Shown here one piece after another: positions 1 to 7,817 of a stretch of DNA of 53,420 nt (its first letter is position 1; every line of letters begins with the position of its first letter). The position numbers were made by a program, and so were the translations under genes. This stretch comes from Deltaproteobacteria bacterium (GTDB taxonomy: Bacteria > Desulfobacterota > Desulfobacteria > Desulfobacterales > Desulfobacteraceae), in NCBI GenBank assembly GCA_013151635.1, contig JAADHV010000122.1, forward strand, positions 1-53,420. The letters are read 5' to 3'. Below the pieces are notes generated by a model, which was not told where the DNA came from, made no database searches, and worked only from the letters and a program-made list of their open reading frames with translations.

Positions 1-1
1 A

Positions 2-85
2 AACCGGTCAAGGGATATTGTGGAAAAAAATGAGACCGCAGAATTTAAGACCATGGCAAATTTCCTTGCAGGTAAATTTTCTTAA
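2..85 (+). CDS. 3' end of an unidentified protein (partial, runs off the window)
   Basis: An open frame enters from the left edge and encodes 27 residues ending ...FLAGKFS before TAA. It is followed after 45 bases, without any terminator-like hairpin, by the strong ribosome binding site of the TelA-family gene, so it is probably the preceding gene of the same operon. Too little is visible to name it. TelA genes are often preceded by XpaC-like genes, but that is only a guess from context. Confidence 0.5.
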   Translation, partial: NRSRDIVEKNETAEFKTMANFLAGKFS

Positions 86-130
86 GAAAAACAAACTATT
101 ATATGGAACATCTTTTTTAAGGAGGACCAC

Positions 131-1363
131 ATGAACGATATGGCACAAGACCTTCAAAGTGTTGCCAGCCAGGCAAAAGCCCCTGTTCTTGCAGAAGTAA
201 CAAAAGTCTCGGGCCAGGGTGCCTTAACCCCGGTCCAGGCCCCTTCCAATCTTGAACCGGTACAGCCAAGACACCTTGCTGTTGAAGATATAAAGGCCAT
301 AGAAGCCTCGGCAAATGAATTCATAGAAAAAATCAAAGCTGATCCTTCTGACTGGCAGCTTGGCAATTTTGTTTTTGGCCTTGGCCAGGAAATCATGGAG
401 GAAACCCAGGCCCAGGTGACTCTTTACGACCGGAAAATGGGCAACGTGCTTAAAAACGTTGCCGCAGACGATTCATCCCCGGTTGGGAAAAATATCCTGG
501 CCATTAAAATGGAACTGGACAAGGTAAATCCCACCATGGTTGCAAGAACTAAGATGCCATTTCAAAAAAAAATGATGGGCCTTTTTACAAAAACCGTGAA
601 CCGGCTTCCCAAGGGAGATGAACTCCTTAAAATTATAGCAGAGCGGAGGGAAACCGTTAATTCAACCATAGACGGCATCCGGGATCATTTAAGGAATGAA
701 TCCGACCAGGTGGCCTTTGATGCGTCCGAGCTTTCTATTATTTGTGACGCCTTAAAAGAAATCCAGCCAAGGCTCCAGGAAAAAATCTTTCTTGGACAGC
801 TCATCTGGCAGAAGCTTATGGACTATATGAAAAAGGTTAAAGACCCGAGGGCCAAAGAAGCCCTGACCACTCTGACAAGCGACCTTGCCATGGCAGTGGT
901 GGACCTTCAGACCATTGACAATGCAAATCTCCAGACAAGGTTCGGAGGCGAAATGATGGTAAGAAACTCCCATCTTGTCAGACGGCTTGTGCAAAGGACG
1001 GATATGATCCTTTCCACAGCGGTTAAAAATGCACTGGCTGTAAGGGTAGCAGCAGAACAGCAGATGGAAACAATGCAGCATCTTGATATGGTGCAAAAGG
1101 CTGCTGCTGAAACCATGAAGGACACGGCCAAAGTTATTGGCAATGCAGCCATCAAAGGCGCAAAAATGAGCCAGAGCATGACTGTGAATATTGATGCATT
1201 GGAAGAAGCGTGCCAGACCTATGAAAAGGCATTTGAAACCTATGCCCTGATTTCACAGGAAACCATCAATATTGCATCCCAGAGTTCCAATGCCCTGGGA
1301 AAAATGAATGACAGGTTCCGTGCAAGGACCGATGCATTAACAGCAAGACGTACGGATGCATAA
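131..1363 (+). CDS. TelA-family (toxic anion resistance) protein
   Basis: The 410-residue product has no signal peptide or membrane segment and is almost entirely predicted alpha-helical, rich in Ala, Glu, Lys and Met. Its central part, about residues 230-340, has the pattern of TelA/KlaA proteins: a DLQTIDNANLQ segment, an arginine-rich helix and Gln-rich helices. The start follows a strong AAGGAGG site about 7 bases upstream. TelA proteins are named for tellurite resistance, but their molecular role is unknown and they recur in stress cassettes with membrane proteins. It is the first complete gene of a six-gene same-strand cassette (spacings about 29, 0, 20, 5 and 7 bases), which suggests a cytoplasmic partner of the membrane components downstream. 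The family call is fairly secure; tellurite resistance is not implied. Confidence 0.8.
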   Translation: MNDMAQDLQSVASQAKAPVLAEVTKVSGQGALTPVQAPSNLEPVQPRHLAVEDIKAIEASANEFIEKIKADPSDWQLGNFVFGLGQEIMEETQAQVTLYDRKMGNVLKNVAADDSSPVGKNILAIKMELDKVNPTMVARTKMPFQKKMMGLFTKTVNRLPKGDELLKIIAERRETVNSTIDGIRDHLRNESDQVAFDASELSIICDALKEIQPRLQEKIFLGQLIWQKLMDYMKKVKDPRAKEALTTLTSDLAMAVVDLQTIDNANLQTRFGGEMMVRNSHLVRRLVQRTDMILSTAVKNALAVRVAAEQQMETMQHLDMVQKAAAETMKDTAKVIGNAAIKGAKMSQSMTVNIDALEEACQTYEKAFETYALISQETINIASQSSNALGKMNDRFRARTDALTARRTDA

Positions 1364-1392
1364 GTCTGAACTTTTAAAACAGGAGGACTTCC

Positions 1393-2025
1393 ATGCTTGA
1401 TATTGCAACACAAAAATCTTTTCAGGAAAGATTTTTGGCCGTGAGAACCCTGAAAAGAGAACATCTTGTTTCAGCCCGGGAAAAAGCATCACTGAGCTTG
1501 AGAGATGCCGGCAGCAATTCATTTTTTGAATATCTTGGCAATACTTATTTTGTAAAAACTCAAAATAAATATGAAGAAACATCTGATGATTTTAAAACTA
1601 AAAAAGCTTATTTCATCTATGAATTGACCTGCCTTTGCCTTGAGACCGGAAAACTTTTTAATTTTGAGTGGGAATTCGATGATGAGCTTGAAATTTCCAT
1701 GACCCTTGACCGACTTTCTTTCAGGGATTTAAAAGATGAAAAAGGGGAACAAATTGATGAAGATGACCTGGACCAGATTGCTGATGACAAGGATGTAATT
1801 CTGACCGGTGATGAAAAATTCTTTTATGAAGATGACTGGGCATCAATTTATTACCGGGAGGGCAAAGAAGAAAAAGTCTATATGTATGAATTTGAAAACA
1901 ACGCCGGCACTAAATTTCTGACCATTGAGGAATGGTCGGGGTCAGGCAGGGAGGAGTACCAGATTTATACTTCGAGCCCGGTTGACCCGGCCCTTATCAG
2001 CATCATCAGCAAAGGAGGCCTTTAA
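1393..2025 (+). CDS. DUF4178-like acidic cytoplasmic protein
   Basis: The 210-residue protein has no signal or membrane segment. It is strongly acidic, with an Asp/Glu-rich stretch around residues 110-140. Alternating short hydrophobic and aromatic beta-type strands (FFEYLGNTYFV, YFIYELTCLCLE, ASIYYREG, KVYMYEF, FLTIEEWSG) match the general pattern of DUF4178 domains, which occur beside DUF350 and spermidine-synthase-like genes. The assignment rests on pattern and neighbourhood, not on a search. An AGGAGG site lies just before the ATG, and the stop codon abuts the next start (TAAATG), so translation with the lipoprotein gene is probably coupled. No catalytic motif is recognisable; a structural or adaptor role at the membrane is an inference. 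Confidence 0.55.
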   Translation: MLDIATQKSFQERFLAVRTLKREHLVSAREKASLSLRDAGSNSFFEYLGNTYFVKTQNKYEETSDDFKTKKAYFIYELTCLCLETGKLFNFEWEFDDELEISMTLDRLSFRDLKDEKGEQIDEDDLDQIADDKDVILTGDEKFFYEDDWASIYYREGKEEKVYMYEFENNAGTKFLTIEEWSGSGREEYQIYTSSPVDPALISIISKGGL

Positions 2026-3663
2026 ATGGCGGTTCATAAAAGAAAAAGAAGCCTTATGAACCTCATTTCAGGGATTATTGTTGCAGGCCTTCTTATCATA
2101 CTTTCAGGATGCGGCAATGGCCTGCCAAAAAAGCTTAAAAAAGAAGCCAAAACCCTTCCTGATGTCATTAAGACATACAAAGCCCTGGTGGATAAAGATC
2201 AGGACAAATATAAAAATCTTACAAAATCATCCCAATTCCAGGCAGTTAAAGAATACGCACTAAAGGAAAACTGGACCCGGAAATTTGAGCTTGCCCATGA
2301 CGAGCTTAAAAGGGCAAAAGAAATTTATGACAAGGATCTTTCTTCCTTGATTAAAAAAGACAGGCCTGAACTTGCAAACGAGGTAAGACAGCAGATAACA
2401 AGGATAAAAAAAATCACCAGGGGTGCCCAAAAATTGTCACGCTACCCTCTTTCACGCTTTCTGGCAATTCTTGACACCATTAAAAATGCTGAAGGTTTAG
2501 AATCCCGTGCAAGAGAAAATGGCGAAAAAATAAAGCTGATTGCAAATAAAATTAAAACCAATGCCGTGGCAAAAGCAATTGCCGACTTTCCTGATTTAAC
2601 CCGGAAAATAAACACCAGGTTTGCACCTCTTTTAAACCTTGAAAGGCAGTCACAGGATAATCTCAAAATTGTGGCTGCTGAATTTGAAAAGCATAAACAA
2701 GGATCAAATGCAGACTATGCCGCCTTTACAGACAGTGCCAATGCTCTTTTTTCAGGCCTTGAAAAGGCAAAAACCCTTGAATCAAAATTAACAGGGGAAC
2801 TATCCGGGCTCTATAAGAGCTACACAAAAATACTTAAAGATATGAAAGAAGAGTATTTTGTAATCATAAAAAGGGAATCCTGGAATGATAATTCCGATTA
2901 TTACGATCCAAGGTATGCAACCTTTCAACGCGAGGTGACAAAAGATGTATATGAAGCCTTGACTGCAGATGGCATTGATACCATTGCCGCCATTACAGCC
3001 GGGTTCACAGGCTCAAGGTTTTCAAGCAATATCGGCCGCCTGTGGGATAAATTGTCCATCAACCCGACTGAACAATGGCCGGGAAGAGGACACAATGCAG
3101 CGTCCTTCTGGGTGGAAAGCTCGTGGCAGACCTATTTTCATAAATATATACTGGAAGAAAACGGTGAGACAAAAGAGACTGGTTGGGAACAGGTGGGGGA
3201 AAGCTTTTATGATGACAATATTGAATACCTTGGCATGGCCATACTTGCTAAACCCTATGGAGTATTTGAAAAAGACCGGCTGGTCCAGGCCGCGCCTCCA
3301 GGGATGGCATATGTGGGCAACTCAAAATACGGGGAGTGGAAAAACGATAATAAGGGTGACCGGTTTTGGTCATGGTATGGAAAATATTCTTTTTTTTCTT
3401 CGCTCTTTTTTTTCCCGCCATCCTATTTTGGTTACAATTCCTGGTATGGCTGGCACAATAATTACAGGTACAACAGGCCGTATTTTGGCAAAACAAGGAA
3501 CGGGTTCCAAAAATACGGCACGTCCGGAACCTATATAAAAAAATCACCAAGGTTTCAAAGCACGAATTTTGCAAAAAGCGGCGGTTTTAGATCCCAGACT
3601 GCTTCTGTCAGAGGCGCAGGCCCCAATCTTCGTGGCGGTGGCCCGAAAAACAAAGGTAAATAA
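2026..3663 (+). CDS. large cassette lipoprotein with coiled-coil body and aromatic/Gly-rich tail
   Basis: The 545-residue protein begins with basic residues, a hydrophobic stretch and a lipobox (ILSGC, Cys about 29), so it is a predicted lipoprotein. Residues about 35-270 are Lys/Glu-rich and helical, probably coiled coil. A central globular part, about 290-430, contains many Trp and Tyr. The tail is unusual: an Phe/Tyr/Trp/Asn-rich stretch (FFFPPSYFGYNSWYGW and on) followed by a basic Ser/Gly/Arg-rich end finishing GGGPKNKGK. I do not recognise a family. The start abuts the DUF4178-like stop and an AGGAGG lies within the end of that gene. Position between cytoplasmic and membrane members suggests it is the periplasmic or outer-membrane component of the cassette. 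Confidence 0.75.
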   Translation: MAVHKRKRSLMNLISGIIVAGLLIILSGCGNGLPKKLKKEAKTLPDVIKTYKALVDKDQDKYKNLTKSSQFQAVKEYALKENWTRKFELAHDELKRAKEIYDKDLSSLIKKDRPELANEVRQQITRIKKITRGAQKLSRYPLSRFLAILDTIKNAEGLESRARENGEKIKLIANKIKTNAVAKAIADFPDLTRKINTRFAPLLNLERQSQDNLKIVAAEFEKHKQGSNADYAAFTDSANALFSGLEKAKTLESKLTGELSGLYKSYTKILKDMKEEYFVIIKRESWNDNSDYYDPRYATFQREVTKDVYEALTADGIDTIAAITAGFTGSRFSSNIGRLWDKLSINPTEQWPGRGHNAASFWVESSWQTYFHKYILEENGETKETGWEQVGESFYDDNIEYLGMAILAKPYGVFEKDRLVQAAPPGMAYVGNSKYGEWKNDNKGDRFWSWYGKYSFFSSLFFFPPSYFGYNSWYGWHNNYRYNRPYFGKTRNGFQKYGTSGTYIKKSPRFQSTNFAKSGGFRSQTASVRGAGPNLRGGGPKNKGK

Positions 3664-3683
3664 AACGATTCAAGGAGAAAAAA

Positions 3684-4574
3684 ATGAATATAGGTGTAAC
3701 TCTCGCAGGTCTGGGCCAAGGATTCATTTATGTTATTGCAGGTATCTTTTTTATCTGGCTTGTTAAAAAAATTGATGACTGGCGGACCAAAGAATTTGAT
3801 GATGATGCACATATTGATGACGGGAATGTTGCTGTCGGCTTGAGAAGGGCCGGGCTTTATCTTGGGCTTGCCATCGCACTTTCAGGGGCTATGGACGGAT
3901 CTTCAAAAGGTTTTTTCCTCGACCTTATCCAATTGCTGATTGACGGTCTTATTATCACAGGATTTATGTTTTCAGCAAGGTTTGTCAATGATTTTATCAT
4001 GCTTGGCAATATCAAAAATGATGAGGAATGTGTTAAGACAATTGTCGGGCCTGACGGGAAAAAAATTATTGGCAATTCAGCCGTGGGCATGGTTGAGGCA
4101 GGAATGTATATTGCCACGGGATTTATTCTTAAAGGAAGCATTGCAGGGGCCGGGGGAACATTCTTCCAGGGTATTGCAAGTGCTGTTCTTTTCTTTATTT
4201 TAGGCCAGCTTGCCCTTTTGATTTTCGGGTTTATTTATGAGTTGATCACGCCTTTTAATGTAAGAAATGAAATCAAAAATAATAACCTTGCAGCCGGTAT
4301 CGGACTTGGAGGCATCCTCATCGCCCTTGGCATTATTCTCATGTCCAGTATTTCAGGGCCGTTCACAGGATGGACCAATGATCTTGCAGGCTTTGCCATA
4401 TACGCGGTTTACGGAATAGCCATGCTCCTGATATTCAGAATTGTCGTTGACAGGCTTTTGCTGCCTACAACCACAATTGCCACTGAAGTCAAAGAAGACA
4501 GGAATATTGCAGCCATGATCGTTGTGGAAAGCGCCATTAATGCGGTTGCAATTATCATCGCTTTTTCCATGTAA
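3684..4574 (+). CDS. DUF350 family integral membrane protein (duplicated)
   Basis: The 296-residue protein has about eight hydrophobic segments in two similar halves. Each half begins with a membrane helix and a short charged loop and contains a glycine-rich helix pair (VGLRRAGLYLGLAIALSGA near residue 50; AAGIGLGGILIALGIILMSS near 200). This duplicated architecture, with conserved Gly and a polar loop such as NDFIMLGN, is typical of DUF350/YjfL proteins. A CAAGGAG site precedes the ATG. In Escherichia coli a DUF350 protein (YjfL) sits in an operon with an ATP-grasp protein (YjfC) and a PspA-like protein, a neighbourhood that resembles this one. No transport substrate can be read from the sequence. 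Confidence 0.8.
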   Translation: MNIGVTLAGLGQGFIYVIAGIFFIWLVKKIDDWRTKEFDDDAHIDDGNVAVGLRRAGLYLGLAIALSGAMDGSSKGFFLDLIQLLIDGLIITGFMFSARFVNDFIMLGNIKNDEECVKTIVGPDGKKIIGNSAVGMVEAGMYIATGFILKGSIAGAGGTFFQGIASAVLFFILGQLALLIFGFIYELITPFNVRNEIKNNNLAAGIGLGGILIALGIILMSSISGPFTGWTNDLAGFAIYAVYGIAMLLIFRIVVDRLLLPTTTIATEVKEDRNIAAMIVVESAINAVAIIIAFSM

Positions 4575-4579
4575 TAAAT

Positions 4580-6259
4580 ATGGCAGAAAAAAGAAAGCCC
4601 AGCTTTGCATCAATCCTGCTTTGCGCCTGCATGTTTGCAAGCGGGGCCTGCGGTATCATCCTTGAGTATATCCAGGCAAGCCTTGCCTCCATGATCCTTG
4701 GCAATTCCTTTGAACAATGGGCCATGGTGATAGGGCTCATGCTGTTCTGGATGGGGTTTGGCAGTCTGATCCAGACAAATGTTTCAAAAAAAAACCTGAT
4801 TTACACCTTTATCGGGGTTGAAACAGGCCTTGCCCTTGCAGGCGGATTTTCTCCAACCCTGACCTACATTGCATACGGCTATACTGCACATTACAGTCTG
4901 GTCCTCTATTTTTTCGTAAGTTTTATCGGGGTTATGATCGGCCTTGAAATCCCCGTGATCATAAGGATCAATAATGACTACAGTAAGGAACTGTCCACTA
5001 ATATCGGCAATATCCTGAGTGCTGATTACCTTGGCAGCCTTGCCGGGTCATTTATTTATGTATTTGTCCTGTTAAGATATACTCCCATTACGGAAGCTGC
5101 ATTTTTAACAGCCGGGGCAAATTTTTTCCTGGCTTTGATCACCTTTATTTATTTTTCAAAAAAAGGCCTGATAAAAAAAGGCTTTCTCGTTCCCGTCATT
5201 ATGGCGGCAACCTTTTGTGCCATATTTTACGGGTACCTCAATAACAGGCAATGGAATATAAAACTTGAACAGCCCCTTTACGATGATCCCATTATTTTCA
5301 GTAAAACCACCCCGTACCAGCATATTGTCATTACCCAGTACAAGCCCTTTGATGAGGTCAGGCTGTTTTTAAACGGAAATTTGCAATTTTGCAGCACTGA
5401 TGAACAAAGATACCACGAACCCATGGTACATCCTGTTATGAACATTGTCCCTGTAAGGACAAAGGTCCTTATCCTCGGCGGCGGGGACGGGTGCGCGTTA
5501 AGGGAAGTCCTGAAATATAAAGATGTAAAACAAGTGCTTTTAGTGGACCTTGATCCTGAAATGACAAATCTTGCAAAGACTTTTCCTGTTTTAAAAAGGA
5601 TCAACAAGGATGCTTTCAAGGACTCCAGGCTTGTCACCATCTCAGGCAGGGGAGTCACACCCGGGATCAATAAAAGATTATATATTGAAACCAATAAAAA
5701 AAGACATTCTGCAAAAGAGCCTCCCACAAAAAAACTTGCAGACGTAAAGGTTATGAATATTGATGCAGACAAATTTTTAAGCGCTGTACAAGGTTTCTGG
5801 AATGTTATCATTATTGACATGCCCGACCCTTCCACGCCTGAGCTGACCAAGCTTTATTCCAAGGAATTTTATAAAAAAGTAAAACTGCACCTGTCACAAT
5901 ATGGTATGATGGTGGTCCAGGCGACCTCCCCTTATCTTGCCAAAGAAAGCTTTCTTTGTATTGGAAGAACCATTAAAGAAGCATCATTTGAAACTTTGCC
6001 ATTTCACGAAAACGTACCCAGTTTCGGTGACTGGGGATGGTATCTGGCCTGGCACCCAAATATCAAAAAAGAAAAAATCAAAAAAAGAATCGATCACCTT
6101 AAAATTGATGTACCCACAAGATTCATTACGCCACAGGTTTTCAAAAGTGAGCTTGTTTTCGGCAAAGGAGAACTTAAGACGACAAAAAGCCAGATTAACA
6201 CCATCCTTCATCCTGCGTTGTTAAGCATTTACAATAACGAATCCTGGCTGCTTGAGTAA
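4580..6259 (+). CDS. membrane-anchored spermidine synthase-like aminopropyltransferase
   Basis: The 559-residue fusion has about seven membrane helices in residues 1-220 and a soluble spermidine synthase (SpeE) domain in about 230-510. SpeE hallmarks are present: LNGNLQFCSTDEQRYHEPMVHP, matching the DE...YHE substrate loop; GGGDG near 299-303 for decarboxylated S-adenosylmethionine; the acidic residues of VDLDPEM; DMPDPS near 411, where the catalytic Asp lies; and the late DWGWYLA motif. A Lys-rich insertion of about 35 residues lies between the acidic strand and the next one. Retention of the key residues argues for an active aminopropyl- or related transferase rather than a relic. It starts 5 bases after the DUF350 stop. 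The polyamine substrate is unknown, and no speD is visible in the window. Confidence 0.85.
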   Translation: MAEKRKPSFASILLCACMFASGACGIILEYIQASLASMILGNSFEQWAMVIGLMLFWMGFGSLIQTNVSKKNLIYTFIGVETGLALAGGFSPTLTYIAYGYTAHYSLVLYFFVSFIGVMIGLEIPVIIRINNDYSKELSTNIGNILSADYLGSLAGSFIYVFVLLRYTPITEAAFLTAGANFFLALITFIYFSKKGLIKKGFLVPVIMAATFCAIFYGYLNNRQWNIKLEQPLYDDPIIFSKTTPYQHIVITQYKPFDEVRLFLNGNLQFCSTDEQRYHEPMVHPVMNIVPVRTKVLILGGGDGCALREVLKYKDVKQVLLVDLDPEMTNLAKTFPVLKRINKDAFKDSRLVTISGRGVTPGINKRLYIETNKKRHSAKEPPTKKLADVKVMNIDADKFLSAVQGFWNVIIIDMPDPSTPELTKLYSKEFYKKVKLHLSQYGMMVVQATSPYLAKESFLCIGRTIKEASFETLPFHENVPSFGDWGWYLAWHPNIKKEKIKKRIDHLKIDVPTRFITPQVFKSELVFGKGELKTTKSQINTILHPALLSIYNNESWLLE

Positions 6260-6266
6260 TAGTGTT

Positions 6267-7817
6267 ATGGTGGAATCAAAAATTTCAGGTTGCAGCATGT
6301 TAACCAATGACCATTTATTTTTCCGGTTCGGCAAGGCACTTGAGCCTGCCGCCCCGGGGTTCCCTATTGTCTGCCTCAACGGCGGTATCATGGCCGACAC
6401 CGGCAATGAAAAAAAAAATTACATCTTCTTTAACCAGGACCGGTATCCTTTATACGCTGCCATGGGTGGCATGAGATGCCTTATCTTTACCTATGACGAC
6501 GAACATATGGAGCAGTATTGCAAAAGGCTTGCCAAGGCAAAAAAAGACCTGAAATTGATAGAATCTTATACAGGCCCCCTTCTTGCCTTTGAATTACCGG
6601 TCCCGCTTTTTTTACACTTAAAGGATACCCATCCTTTCAAGCTTATAACAAACGCAAAATTGAAAGAACAGGCCCTGGATCCTGCTATCATAAATCCCCA
6701 TGTCACCACTGCCGGGATTTACCTTAACCAGATATCTCCCACCATATCCGGCCTTTTAAGCGGGTTTTACAAATTTTTACTCGACAATCATATAAACCTG
6801 AGCGTCAGACTGGACGAATATGAACGTATGGCCCATTGCGCCCTGAAATGGCATGACAAAGCCAATTATGTAAAATTAATAAAAAATTCCACAACCAAGG
6901 CTGATTTCCCGGATCATGTCCCCACTGCTGTTCTGTCCTCACGCCACATGGATTCTTTGACATGGGACAGGTTAAAGAATTTTTTTTCCGGGGAAACCCG
7001 GGTTAATGATATAGAAGCATTTTATATAAAATCAAATATAGACACGGCAGGAGAAGTCAGCGCCATAGTAAATAAAACAAATTTTTCTTTGCAAATCCAT
7101 AGCCTTAAACAACAAATTGCGCTTAAAATCACAGCCATGGAACGGACACATTCTAATCTAAAATTGCTGATCCAGCCTTATATAAAAAGATCAGGGCCAG
7201 ATGATTTCCCCAAAACTATCGGGATCACATACAATATTCTTGATAAAAACCATTTTCAATTAGTGGCGGTTATAGGCCAGGTATATGAAGACCGGGAATA
7301 CAAGACCTTTATCGGCAGTTACATGTCAGATAAAATGACCGATCAGGTCATGGCTTCAATAGGAAAAGGCAGAATAAAAAATCTGGTACAGCTTTTTGCA
7401 GATCAGGGATACAGGGGGCCTGTCAATCTGGATGCCATCCGTAATAATCAAAATAAATACCAGTTTATTTATGACTGCAACCCCAGGCTTGGAGGAACGT
7501 TCCCAGGACTTATCCTGAAAAAAGCCTTTGAAAAACAAGGGCTTATTATCAATAATTTATTGACACTTGGTTACAGGGGACGGATCATTTATCCTGACCT
7601 TGCGTCCAAGCTGGACCAATTAAAAGATCTGGGCCTGCTTTATACAAAAAAGAACCAGAAAGGCATTTACATTATTCCAAGCATTGTCCGGCCTCAGAGC
7701 TTTGATATCGTCCTTATCAATTTAAGAATGGATAAGATGCGCAGCATTTTGAATTCCAATATTATTGATACTCTCTCAGACCCTGGACAAAAAGACCTTA
7801 AAGGGATTTATTTATAA
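6267..7817 (+). CDS. ATP-grasp ligase of the TelA/DUF350/SpeE cassette
   Basis: The product is about 516 residues. An ATP-grasp core is visible: a nucleotide-binding strand FYIKSN (Lys near 253) followed by a TAGEVSAIV glycine loop, a later LLIQPYIK strand, and the metal site GYRGPVNLDA...YDCNPRLGG (Asp/Asn-Pro-Arg near 400). ATP-grasp enzymes join a carboxylate to an amine or thiol with ATP. Next to a polyamine-type transferase, an amide-forming ligase acting on an amine product is a reasonable inference. The start is uncertain: TTG at 6252 overlaps the previous stop, ATG at 6267 is used here, and ATG at 6297 has a weak CAGG upstream. Its stop shares the palindrome TTATAA with the convergent kinase gene. 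Confidence 0.75.
   Translation: MVESKISGCSMLTNDHLFFRFGKALEPAAPGFPIVCLNGGIMADTGNEKKNYIFFNQDRYPLYAAMGGMRCLIFTYDDEHMEQYCKRLAKAKKDLKLIESYTGPLLAFELPVPLFLHLKDTHPFKLITNAKLKEQALDPAIINPHVTTAGIYLNQISPTISGLLSGFYKFLLDNHINLSVRLDEYERMAHCALKWHDKANYVKLIKNSTTKADFPDHVPTAVLSSRHMDSLTWDRLKNFFSGETRVNDIEAFYIKSNIDTAGEVSAIVNKTNFSLQIHSLKQQIALKITAMERTHSNLKLLIQPYIKRSGPDDFPKTIGITYNILDKNHFQLVAVIGQVYEDREYKTFIGSYMSDKMTDQVMASIGKGRIKNLVQLFADQGYRGPVNLDAIRNNQNKYQFIYDCNPRLGGTFPGLILKKAFEKQGLIINNLLTLGYRGRIIYPDLASKLDQLKDLGLLYTKKNQKGIYIIPSIVRPQSFDIVLINLRMDKMRSILNSNIIDTLSDPGQKDLKGIYL

Noticed and set aside
2969-3538. Long overlapping frame of 189 residues inside the lipoprotein gene
   Set aside because: It is a shadow frame: the lipoprotein frame has a signal, an operon position and normal composition, and the shadow has no start signal.
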